NCBI GenBank assembly: GCA_937965695.1
Contig: CALCKW010000047.1
Span: 1-50,901, forward strand
Length of the DNA stretch: 50,901 nucleotides
Source of the DNA: an uncultured Granulosicoccaceae bacterium
Lineage (GTDB): Bacteria > Pseudomonadota > Gammaproteobacteria > CALCKW01
Direction of reading: 5' to 3'
This document shows positions 1-7,453 of the stretch, in pieces. The notes beneath the pieces were generated by a model. That model was not told where the DNA came from and ran no database searches. It worked only from the letters and a program-made list of their open reading frames with translations. The translations under genes and the position numbers were made by a program. Position 1 is the stretch's first letter, and every line of letters starts with the position of its first letter.

Positions 1-92
1 AGCGATTCGACTTCTTACTCACACTGGTGTTTGAGTAATGACAGAAAAGTCTGTGTTTCTACAGATGACATACACAACAGCCCCTTGAAGAT

Positions 93-818
93 ATGACACA
101 GATGAATACAAAGCAATCACCTGAGCACAAACCTCAGCCTATAGTTGACCTTCTGGTCGGCATTGTCATCCCCTCGTTTATCCTGATGAAGTTCAGTGGT
201 GATGAAGACCTAGGCGCAGTAAATGCGCTGATATTGGCGCTCGCTCTCCCTCTGAGCTGGGGACTTTATGAACTCATCAAATACAAGAAATTCAACTTTA
301 TGGCAATCATCGGAATTGTCAGCGTACTTTTAACTGGAGGCATTGGCCTACTGCAGCTCGACCTTAAGTGGCTGGCAATCAAAGAAGCGGCTATCCCCTG
401 TGTGCTGGCATTGGCCGTTTTGGGCTCTACATTTACCCGCTACCCACTGATCAAAACCCTACTCTACAATCCCAAGATTTTAGATGTTGAGCAGATCCAA
501 AAGAAACTCGATGAACGCGACAGTAGCGGCGCATTTGAAGCGCGTCTGCTACATGCCACCTACCTACTAAGCGGTGCTTTTTTCTTTTCGGCAACCATGA
601 ATTACCTGCTGGCTAAATGGGTCGTGACCAGCCCAACAGGAAGTACAGCCTTCAATGAAGAACTCGGACGAATGACCCTGTTGAGTTATCCGGTAATCGC
701 CATCCCATCGATGATCATGATGATGGCTATTTTCTATTATCTTTGGCGGACAATTCATGGCATGACAGGTCTTTCGTTTGAAGAAATTTTAGTAACCTCA
801 GAAGACGAAAAGCGTTAA
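93..818 (+). CDS. VC0807-family integral membrane protein
   Basis: A 241-residue polytopic membrane protein. Hydrophobic segments by eye lie near residues 18-33, 42-62, 68-90, 97-115, 150-172 and 195-215. The sequence matches my memory of the VC0807 family: a repeated VDLLVGIVIPSFILMK-type start, a VLLTGGIGLL segment, the RYPLIKTLLYNP stretch, and FNEELGRMTLLS before the last helix. Members are of unknown function and are sometimes mislabelled as major facilitator proteins. The ATG at 93 follows a weak purine stretch. No operon partner is seen. After the TAA, the same frame stays open for a further short hydrophobic stretch, reported separately. Family call fairly sure; function unknown. Confidence 0.8.
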   Translation: MTQMNTKQSPEHKPQPIVDLLVGIVIPSFILMKFSGDEDLGAVNALILALALPLSWGLYELIKYKKFNFMAIIGIVSVLLTGGIGLLQLDLKWLAIKEAAIPCVLALAVLGSTFTRYPLIKTLLYNPKILDVEQIQKKLDERDSSGAFEARLLHATYLLSGAFFFSATMNYLLAKWVVTSPTGSTAFNEELGRMTLLSYPVIAIPSMIMMMAIFYYLWRTIHGMTGLSFEEILVTSEDEKR

Positions 819-1138
819 ATAAATGGGCTAAATGGCACCGAGTGCGAGTTGCACTTGTACTTGCGCTAGTCGCATTTTTCACTTCATTAATGATTATTCT
901 GTAAAACGTCTAATTCGGCACTTTCTTCGCAGCGGCTAACAATCGGCTTGCTCATTCATTAAGATTAACGCTGCACGCAGGTGCAACTTTCCGCAGCTTC
1001 TAAGATCCTACCAACATTCGCCTGACAGCCTGCTGAGCAATTCAGAAACAGCGCCGCTACTAGTGCAAGCTTTAGCTAGAAAGGCACAACTCTGAGACAT
1101 GCATTGACGCGTGGTCTAAACATTTTAAGGATAAGTAA
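819..1138. other. Intergenic gap; hydrophobic in-frame tail, otherwise nothing recognised
   Basis: No gene is convincing here. Directly after the VC0807-family stop, codons in the same frame up to the TAA at 903-905 read a basic, Trp-containing stretch and then about 18 hydrophobic residues, as a terminal membrane anchor would. This could be a small remnant or a 20-residue peptide from the GTG at 843. The rest (906-1128) shows no repeat, hairpin with a T-tract or clear promoter. Confidence 0.3.
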
Positions 1139-1762
1139 ATGAAAAAACTTTTGGCAAGATACTCTGCAGTAGCACTCATTCTCATAGGACAGTCTGCGAT
1201 GGCCGCTAAAGAACCCAAGTACAGCGTGAGCGAAAAAGAAGGCTCTTTTGAGCTTCGCCGTTACAACCCGATGATAGTGGCGGAGACCTTGGTCTCAGGC
1301 TCGATGGACAAAGCATCTGGCGCTGGCTTTCGATTGATCGCCGACTACATTTTTGGCAACAACACCTCCAGCACTGCTGCCAAAGAGAAAATCAGTATGA
1401 CAGCACCCGTCACTATGCAACCTACGTCTGAGAAGATCAGCATGACAGCGCCCGTGAGCATGGAGAAATCCGATGGCCAATGGCGTGTGCACTTTGTGAT
1501 GCCTGAGGAGTACAGTTTAGAGACGCTTCCGGCACCCAATAACCCGGCGGTTACACTGCGTGAAATACCAGCTAGAAATTACGCAGTCATACGCTTTTCT
1601 GGCTTAGCCAATGAGAAAAAAGCGGCTAAAAAAACCACGGAACTTTTGTCTTGGTTGGAGCAAAAAGATATCACCCCAACAGGAGAGCCCGAGCTGGCTC
1701 GCTATAACGGCCCATGGACACCGCCGTTTATGCGCCGCAATGAAGTGATGGTGGAGTATTAA
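1139..1762 (+). CDS. SOUL-family heme-binding protein, exported
   Basis: A 207-residue protein with a clear Sec signal peptide (KK, a hydrophobic core, and AMA before AKEPKY, cleavage near residue 22). The mature part is a SOUL/HBP domain: YSVSEKEGSFELRRY at the start, FRLIADYIFGNN, two KISMTAPV blocks, a VHFVMPEEYSLETLP strand and a final GPWTPPFMRRNEV. The twin ISMTAPV blocks are normal for the family, which binds tetrapyrroles in eukaryotes and is uncharacterised in most bacteria. Start choice is supported by AAGGA seven bases before the ATG. It is likely periplasmic. A strong terminator follows, so the gene is probably monocistronic. Confidence 0.88.
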   Translation: MKKLLARYSAVALILIGQSAMAAKEPKYSVSEKEGSFELRRYNPMIVAETLVSGSMDKASGAGFRLIADYIFGNNTSSTAAKEKISMTAPVTMQPTSEKISMTAPVSMEKSDGQWRVHFVMPEEYSLETLPAPNNPAVTLREIPARNYAVIRFSGLANEKKAAKKTTELLSWLEQKDITPTGEPELARYNGPWTPPFMRRNEVMVEY

Positions 1763-1860
1763 AATACTGATCACAATCTGATCAGTACTCCCGGTGCATT
1801 TGCTTTTTGAAGGGGATTCAAGACTTCTGGGATGTTTTATCTCTTTTAAAATAACCAATG

Positions 1861-1885
1861 AGCGCTGTGAATATTTCACAGCGCT
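1861..1885 (+). terminator. Rho-independent terminator after the SOUL gene
   Basis: An 11-bp perfect stem (AGCGCTGTGAA / TTCACAGCGCT) with a 3-nt loop is followed by a short T-run (TTTT at 1885-1888). It lies between the convergent SOUL gene and the lipoprotein gene and may serve both. Confidence 0.8.
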
Positions 1886-1923
1886 TTTGTATCACACAGC
1901 CCTAACTCACAAACCGTGACCTT

Positions 1924-2748
1924 TTAATCGTCGATTGAATCTCCAGACGAGCTCAGCTCTGCCCAGCTCATGGTGATTTCCCCGCTCCCTTGGCCATAAA
2001 AAGTTACCGTGTTGGCTGCTGCGTCTACAGTTATCTGCCAGATATAACGCGCGCCGGTTTTTTCCCACTGGGCGACTATATTTCCGGCACTGTCATAGGC
2101 AACAATACCCAGTGATCCGCGGTTATCCAAAAAGCTATAGGCCCAATAGGTTTTGCCCTCATAACTCAGTACCGGGCAATCGGCACTAGACATCAACACT
2201 TCAGCACCAACCAAGCAGGTTATCTTCATGCCAAACGGGATTTCACCTGGAGGGCTTGAAGGCAAGGCTGTTCCAACAATGGGGGGCGTTAGCGTGGCAA
2301 CAATATCAACGGTATCGGTGTCACTGTTTGCGGCTTCATCTGTGACGACGAGCTGAGCGGAATAAGTGCCAACAAGGTCAGCAATGAAAGTCGGCGTAAC
2401 AGCTGTAGGCACATCAATTGTCGCCGAGCTGCCCGCGGGTTTAGCGGACATCGACCATGAATAACTTATAACGTCACCTGCATTGGCGCCCACCGATTCG
2501 GACCCATCAAGGGTGATCAAATCTCCGATCACAGCGCTCTGATCGGGCCCTGCATCTGCGATAGGCGCAACATCATCGGAGTCGTTACCCTGATCATTTT
2601 CGGGTCCGGCGTCGTCACCGCCGCCACTGCAAGCAACCAAAAAAGAGAAGCACAGGATTGTTATGCAATTATTGATACGATCTGAGAATATTTTTTTAGT
2701 GCTTTGAATAGAATGTACAAAGGAGTACTTTGTGTTTATCGCGTTCAT
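1924..2748 (-). CDS. Putative lipoprotein with a PKD-like domain
   Basis: A 274-residue product when started at the ATG at 2748, which has AAGGAG six bases upstream; an in-frame ATG at 2754 abuts that site and is less likely. The N-terminus is long and polar before a hydrophobic core ending in LVAC-SGGG, a lipobox with the acylated Cys at about residue 40. An acidic linker follows, then a PKD/REJ-like Ig fold (VAPIADAGPDQSAVIGD, LDGSESV, ISYSWSM, GTYSAQLVVTDEA) and a C-terminal beta-rich part (about residues 170-274) that I do not recognise. It is expected on the outer membrane, with a binding or surface role only inferred. It is convergent with the SOUL gene. Confidence 0.72.
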   Translation of the reverse strand: MNAINTKYSFVHSIQSTKKIFSDRINNCITILCFSFLVACSGGGDDAGPENDQGNDSDDVAPIADAGPDQSAVIGDLITLDGSESVGANAGDVISYSWSMSAKPAGSSATIDVPTAVTPTFIADLVGTYSAQLVVTDEAANSDTDTVDIVATLTPPIVGTALPSSPPGEIPFGMKITCLVGAEVLMSSADCPVLSYEGKTYWAYSFLDNRGSLGIVAYDSAGNIVAQWEKTGARYIWQITVDAAANTVTFYGQGSGEITMSWAELSSSGDSIDD

Positions 2749-2960
2749 TGTCATCTCCTTGAACCATCTGTCAGTTGGATCAGTGCATGAAATAATTTCG
2801 CCCCACAAAAACACCCTATCAGTCACTTCTATCGTTTGTCAAAGCCCATATTGATAGCAATCATAAAGAGGTAACTTGCCTTTATAAAGCACCGGAGTGA
2901 CATCCAGCCAGAGCTGGCATAAATCGCTTTTAAAAATATTAACCCAACTTAAGAAAATGC

Positions 2961-3045
2961 TAGAGAACTTCAGATTGAGTCCAGTCAGTGCTGTGGGCGT
3001 GAAAAGCTTGGACTCAGCAAGATGTGCATCGACGGAAAAGCAAAG
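2961..3045 (+). repeat. Decayed left half of the 162-bp dispersed repeat (copy C)
   Basis: From TAGAGAACTTCAGATT onward this stretch aligns without gaps to the first roughly 80 bases of the full repeat at 4363, at about two thirds identity by hand alignment. Similarity fades after about 3042 and no right end is visible. It has the same orientation as the two full copies. The rest of the 2749-3154 gap shows no gene. Confidence 0.6.
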
Positions 3046-3154
3046 ATCCCTAATTAAACGGTGAGCCTCGTTTTTTGTTGTTATAGAAATAAACCACCGC
3101 TTAGTATTAGTAGACGACTAACCGTTTTTCCAAGCAATACGGTTTCTCTTCGCC

Positions 3155-3583
3155 TTAATTTTTAATGTTTTTATGAAAAGACCACACCTTCAGAAAGCTC
3201 GCTCCGATAATAGTTTCCGTCACAATCGCCAATCCAATGCCAGGCCCTGCGTATCCACGCAAGTACTCGCCCATACCTAACAATGCCAATGCAATCATGG
3301 ACACAGCAAGCCCTAAACAGATAGCTTGCCTAGACGGCGAGTGCACCGCTTTTCTGCCGACCCAACACAGCACGGCAAGCCCTAGAAAGAGCAATCCTGC
3401 TCTTCGTCCAAAAAAATAGGCAGCTCCGTTACCTTCGACGCTGAATAGAAAGTGAATAAACTCTGGCGCCACGAGAAGAATCACGCACAGGGCCGAAGCG
3501 ACAAAGGCTGTAGCTGTACTTATTTTTTCAAACAAAGGCACGGTATTCTCCATTTCCTTATTGCTATAAAAAACAAATATCAC
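3155..3583 (-). CDS. Small four-helix membrane protein
   Basis: A 142-residue protein from a GTG that overlaps the upstream glycosyltransferase stop as GTGA, implying translational coupling. An internal ATG at 3553 has AAGGA only one base away, so the exact start is uncertain. Four hydrophobic helices are visible (near residues 23-45, 58-75, 86-105 and 110-130). The layout, with a conserved FGRRAGLLFLGLAVLCW segment in the second helix, resembles DUF4345-type proteins. No catalytic motif is seen. The pairing with a GT2 enzyme suggests a linked membrane role, but this is inference. Confidence 0.6.
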   Translation of the reverse strand: MIFVFYSNKEMENTVPLFEKISTATAFVASALCVILLVAPEFIHFLFSVEGNGAAYFFGRRAGLLFLGLAVLCWVGRKAVHSPSRQAICLGLAVSMIALALLGMGEYLRGYAGPGIGLAIVTETIIGASFLKVWSFHKNIKN

Positions 3584-4299
3584 CGCCGAACGTCATACCA
3601 ATTTTTGTCTAGGTATTCTCTATCGGTGCCGTCGATCGCTCTGCGCACCCGTAACGGGTTGCTAAAGATTCGCACAAAATGCCAATCCCCAAATTGATCA
3701 AACTTTCGACAAGACGTAATCACGGATTCTCTTGTGATTATTTCATGCCGCCTGCCAGATATCCGGCCGTGTTTTTTGAGCTTCCGAAGAAAATCCACGT
3801 CTTCGGCAATATGCTTGTCTTCACTGAAACCGCCAACGGCATTAAAGTCAGTTTTTCGAAACCAGTAAAGACCAAACGATAGCCCAAGAACCCACGCGGG
3901 AATAAGCATCATGCCATAGCCCACCGCAATGCCCAGCGAGTAGCGCTCTGGCACTATTCGAATACCGCCGCCCAGCACCTTTTCTGAGACAGACCGATAA
4001 GCAACCTCTGCCAATACGCCAGAGCTCATCCAACTGTCCGCATCAATGGTCACAACCCACTCACCGGTCGCCGCCGCGACACCCGTATTTTTTATCGATG
4101 AGATATTTTTGGTATCGTTAGAGACAACAACAGCTCCATGCCGTTGAGCGATGTGTTCAGTCTTGTCGGTGCATCGATTCAGAACAACAACAATCTCCAC
4201 CTCAACAGCCGCAGGCAGAACTTGATCGTCAATGGAATCAAGGCAGCGTGCAATATATTTTTCTTCGTTGTGCGCTGGGATAACCACTGAAATCTTCAT
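3580..4299 (-). CDS. Family 2 glycosyltransferase
   Basis: A 239-residue GT-A fold enzyme. The nucleotide-sugar site is clear: ISVVIPAHNEEKYI at the N-terminus, DAD at about residues 86-88 as the metal-binding DxD, and a later AEDVDF acidic motif (about 165-168) typical of the catalytic base region. One moderately hydrophobic stretch (about 122-147) could be membrane-associated. The ATG at 4299 is preferred over the in-frame GTG at 4308 because AGGTG lies six bases before it. The gene overlaps the small membrane protein gene downstream, forming a two-gene unit. Donor and acceptor are unknown. Confidence 0.82.
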   Translation of the reverse strand: MKISVVIPAHNEEKYIARCLDSIDDQVLPAAVEVEIVVVLNRCTDKTEHIAQRHGAVVVSNDTKNISSIKNTGVAAATGEWVVTIDADSWMSSGVLAEVAYRSVSEKVLGGGIRIVPERYSLGIAVGYGMMLIPAWVLGLSFGLYWFRKTDFNAVGGFSEDKHIAEDVDFLRKLKKHGRISGRRHEIITRESVITSCRKFDQFGDWHFVRIFSNPLRVRRAIDGTDREYLDKNWYDVRR

Positions 4300-4362
4300 G
4301 TGCTTCACCTGTTCAACGGGCGTCTAAAAATAGTCCCCCTGCAGTATAACCGTCATCCTCTA

Positions 4363-4524
4363 GGGAGCCTCAGATTAAGCGCGGTCAGTGACGTCGGCGT
4401 GAACAATCTGGAGCCAGCAAGGCGCAAATCGGCGGCAATAGAGGTGCTATTGGCTAGACGTGCAGCGCGGTTGGGCCAAATTTAGCGCGTCGACGGGGCG
4501 AGCATGACGTGGTCTGAGGCTCCC
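4363..4524 (+). repeat. 162-bp MITE-like repeat with perfect 12-bp terminal inverted repeats (copy A)
   Basis: The ends are GGGAGCCTCAGA (4363-4374) and TCTGAGGCTCCC (4513-4524), perfect inverted repeats. At the exact centre is a hairpin, CAATAG-AGGTG-CTATTG (4436-4452), so the whole unit is a large imperfect palindrome. A second copy of identical length at 27281-27442 aligns without gaps at about 80% identity (33 mismatches by hand), and a remnant lies at 2961-3045. There is no convincing coding frame. The rest of the 4300-4661 gap holds nothing else I can identify. Confidence 0.8.
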
Positions 4525-4661
4525 AATATCTGTTCTGCATCAAGCAAGAGTGACAACACACCTCAACGATACAGCTTTTCGATTTTTGCGAGACCACAGT
4601 AATAATTTTAAATCTCACCATTACTCTGTCCATGTTTTTCGGGGCTTGTTAAGATTGCTGT

Positions 4662-5141
4662 ATGACTGAAAAATATGACACCCAAGCGACAGACACACTG
4701 GTGACTACCGGCATTATCATTGTTGACCACGGTTCACGGCGGCCCGAATCAAACGAAATGTTTGAAACATTCGTTAGCAACTTTGCTGCTGCCAAAGGCT
4801 ATTCAATTGTCGAAGCTGCCCATATGGAGATCATCGAGCCCTCCATTGAGACAGCCATGCAGCGTTGTGTGGATAGAGGTGCAACTAAGGTGTTTATTTG
4901 TCCTTATTTTTTTGCGCCAGGTCGACACTGGAAAAAAGACATTCCCGCTATCACAGACAGGGCGGCTCAAAAAATTGGCGTTCCCTACGTCGTCACCGCG
5001 CCTATCGGCCTACACCCCGCGATGATCGAAGTCATAGACGACCGCTTACAGCATTGTTTGGCGCATATAGCCGGGGATGCCCCAGCATGCGATTGCTGTG
5101 ATGCCGATGGTTGCAGCATGCAAAACCTAGCTCAAAATTAA
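4662..5141 (+). CDS. Single-domain CbiX/SirB-type tetrapyrrole chelatase
   Basis: A 159-residue protein of the short CbiX family (sirohydrochlorin cobalto- or ferrochelatase-like). The metal-site motif DHGSRRPE puts His23 in the canonical position. AHMEIIEPSIETAM and VFICPYFFAPGRHWKKDIP follow as in the family, and the length fits the half-size archaeal and cyanobacterial type, which dimerises. The C-terminus carries CxCCx4C (Cys143, 145, 146, 151), which could hold a metal or an Fe-S cluster as reported for plant SirB; that is inference. No cobalamin or siroheme gene adjoins it. A methyltransferase follows after 130 bp on the same strand. Confidence 0.8.
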   Translation: MTEKYDTQATDTLVTTGIIIVDHGSRRPESNEMFETFVSNFAAAKGYSIVEAAHMEIIEPSIETAMQRCVDRGATKVFICPYFFAPGRHWKKDIPAITDRAAQKIGVPYVVTAPIGLHPAMIEVIDDRLQHCLAHIAGDAPACDCCDADGCSMQNLAQN

Positions 5142-5271
5142 CCGGCTCACATTGGCTGCAGCGTCTCGCTGAACAGTTAGCAATCGATACGCTAATTCCT
5201 AGCCATCGATATTCAGCAACCGCGCCTTTTATAAGATAGGGTGCAAGTTCGCCTTCGCAGGGAGAGCAACC

Positions 5272-6102
5272 ATGACAAAAAGCAACACCATCAGCGACCA
5301 CTACGCTCGTGGCAAATTGGTCTCTAGCATTCAGTCAGCACTACAATCCTCCGGGATCCCACTGGAAGAAGTCACCGTCAATGACCTTGGTCCCGTTGAC
5401 GAATTTCATACAGGTGGCCGAGTCGCTACAGCCCATCTGCTAGAAAAAACTTCTCTCCAACAAAATGACAAGGTTTTAGATATTGGCTGCGGAATTGGAG
5501 GCACCGGCCGTTTTATAGCCGACCAATATGCCGTTTCTGTCCGGGGAATAGACTTAACGCCAGAGTACATAGAAACGGCAAAGGTTTTAAACAACTGGGT
5601 GTCACTCTCCAACAGGATCGATGTGGTTGCTGGAGACGCTACAGCGCTGCCCTATGCTGACGAGGATTTTGACGCCGCGATCATGCTACACGTAGGCATG
5701 AACATCGCCGAAAAGCCGCGGCTGTTCTCTGAAATACACCGAGTCTTGCGCCCGGGCGGGCACTTTAGCCTTTACGACGTCATGGGAAAAAGCGACGCCA
5801 CATTTGAACTACCTGTGCCTTGGGCGACCGACAGCTCCATGAGTTACATACAGTCCTCGGCGGAATACATTGCTCAACTGGAGTCAGAAGGCTTTCAGAT
5901 AGAATCTATCGAGGGGCGCGGCGATTTTGCTAAATCATTTTTTAAAAAAATGCGTGAAGCTAACGAGTCTGGAGCTGCTCCAGCGCCCGTCGGCCTGCAC
6001 CTATTAATGGGTTCAGCAATAAAACTAAAAATGAGAAATTTCGCGCAGGCGGTGTTTGACGACATTCTAGAGCCCACAGAAATTATAGCGGTTAAACGCT
6101 AG
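5272..6102 (+). CDS. Class I SAM-dependent methyltransferase
   Basis: A 276-residue Rossmann methyltransferase. Motif I is VLDIGCGIGGTGRFIA (about residues 67-82), followed by GIDLTPEYIETAK (acidic ribose-binding Asp), GDATALPYADEDFDAA and HRVLRPGGHFSLYDVMG. The FHTGGRVATAHL entry before motif I resembles sarcosine/dimethylglycine N-methyltransferases and other small-molecule methyltransferases rather than RNA enzymes. GGGAGAG a few bases before the ATG supports the start. The substrate cannot be read from the sequence. A strong bidirectional terminator follows. Confidence 0.82.
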   Translation: MTKSNTISDHYARGKLVSSIQSALQSSGIPLEEVTVNDLGPVDEFHTGGRVATAHLLEKTSLQQNDKVLDIGCGIGGTGRFIADQYAVSVRGIDLTPEYIETAKVLNNWVSLSNRIDVVAGDATALPYADEDFDAAIMLHVGMNIAEKPRLFSEIHRVLRPGGHFSLYDVMGKSDATFELPVPWATDSSMSYIQSSAEYIAQLESEGFQIESIEGRGDFAKSFFKKMREANESGAAPAPVGLHLLMGSAIKLKMRNFAQAVFDDILEPTEIIAVKR

Positions 6103-6145
6103 GGAGCCGCTACGAAAGTTTATTGGCACAATGCCTAAAACAAAA

Positions 6146-6168
6146 AAAGCCGGGGCTCGCCCGGCTTT
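6146..6168. terminator. Bidirectional Rho-independent terminator
   Basis: A 9-bp perfect stem (AAAGCCGGG / CCCGGCTTT) with a 5-nt loop lies between two convergent genes. On the minus strand it is followed by a long T-run, so it mainly ends transcription of the gene at 6192-7367; the plus-strand T-tract is shorter. Confidence 0.85.
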
Positions 6169-6191
6169 ACCTTAATTCAAATGAAGCACTC

Positions 6192-7367
6192 TTAACCGCG
6201 ATAGGTCTTATACACAAGATCATCAAGTTTCTGAGATGCTTTTTCTATATCGCAGCTTGTGTCGTACTTTGGCTTTGATACTTTGTAGTCCATTAAAGTA
6301 ATCGGGGCTTCGTCGCCCTTGCCGTCTTCCGCCGCTTTGACCAAGTTGTACATTTCACGAGCAGTCACGTAATGGAGAATGTATTTCTCACCATCGTTAT
6401 AGTTGGTTTCTAACTCGGTGAGAATGTCTTCGAACTCTTGGCCTAAGACATACTTGGCATCTGTTGCACCGTGTGTGTGGGTTTTAATAAACACCCAATC
6501 GCGCTTACCTTCTACATGCACAGCCGACTCTACCCAGCGCTTAATACGCTCTTTGGTGGTGTAGGGGTCGCCAGCAATCTCATCACCGATAGGGCGAACC
6601 GTGGCAATATTGCTGCCCAGCTGCAGCGGATGTAACGGCCCTTGGATCAATAACAATTGATCACTTTCGTCACCCGGCTTTGAAACCTGTGCCAGCTCAC
6701 CGCGGTTATAGGATTTAGGCTTGTCGGTCCAAGATTTAGCGTAGTGAATCGTATTCATTTGGCGAGGTGTTGATTCAGGTCGCGAAGGGTGCGTGTAGTC
6801 AGCATAACAACCCGTTTCACGCAAAATATCAATTTCGTTGTTAACACCACAGTATTGATTACATCGTGAATTCGCCAATGCCCAATCGCCGTGAATGAAA
6901 CCATATTTTCTTTCACCATCCACTTCACCGAAGACACCAAATTGCGAGTATTCTTCGACAATCAAGTCGAGCGTCTCTCGCAAGTTTTCTGCAGTATCCG
7001 GCGTATGCTTGCCATGGTGCAGGTGGACTTCTATTTCACCGTAGCCTCGGTCGGATAAATCCACCAACTTTTTCAATGATCCATAACGATGGTAATGTGG
7101 TGGAAAGAACCATGTTCTTGTTGGTTTTCGACCATCAGCATCTTGGTGTTTGTCGGTTATTTTTGGGTAGACATCTAACAGCTTGTCTACCTGCGCGCGT
7201 TCTACTGTTTCATCTACACCACCGGTGCCTGGCTCATAGTGATCTGTCATACAAAAAAACAAATGTATGGGTCCAGAGTGCTCTGTTTTTGCCAACGTGC
7301 GCTTCCGGATATGCCAAGCAGCCGAGACATAAAACGTGTAGAAAATAAACTTAATTTTATTAAGCAT
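6192..7367 (-). CDS. Polysaccharide-deacetylase-like (NodB-fold) protein
   Basis: A 391-residue protein. Features consistent with a NodB/CE4-like hydrolase are an early acidic-His pair (MTDHYEP, Asp42-His43), a His-rich strand EVHLHHGKHT (His115, 117, 118), FIHGDWAL (His159) and THTHGA near residue 300. There is no signal peptide; residues 5-20 are hydrophobic and could anchor it weakly at the membrane. Related proteins occur in exopolysaccharide loci, but no polysaccharide genes adjoin it here. Family assignment is by motif pattern only, the substrate is unknown, and a non-catalytic role is possible. Confidence 0.55.
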   Translation of the reverse strand: MLNKIKFIFYTFYVSAAWHIRKRTLAKTEHSGPIHLFFCMTDHYEPGTGGVDETVERAQVDKLLDVYPKITDKHQDADGRKPTRTWFFPPHYHRYGSLKKLVDLSDRGYGEIEVHLHHGKHTPDTAENLRETLDLIVEEYSQFGVFGEVDGERKYGFIHGDWALANSRCNQYCGVNNEIDILRETGCYADYTHPSRPESTPRQMNTIHYAKSWTDKPKSYNRGELAQVSKPGDESDQLLLIQGPLHPLQLGSNIATVRPIGDEIAGDPYTTKERIKRWVESAVHVEGKRDWVFIKTHTHGATDAKYVLGQEFEDILTELETNYNDGEKYILHYVTAREMYNLVKAAEDGKGDEAPITLMDYKVSKPKYDTSCDIEKASQKLDDLVYKTYRG

Positions 7368-7453
7368 GGTCGTTACTCACTTTCTTAACTGATGTATTTG
7401 ACAAGAGGCTGTCCAAAGTCAGTGACAGGTTCTGAATGCCTCCAAAAACTAAC

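Noticed and set aside
1393..1464. Internal duplication in the SOUL gene (two ISMTAPV blocks)
   Set aside because: Twin blocks of this type are a normal feature of the SOUL family, not a recent tandem duplication.
4363..4524. Insertion sequence or integron attC site
   Set aside because: There is no transposase or integrase gene. The length, central hairpin and second copy of equal size fit a non-autonomous repeat better than an attC site.
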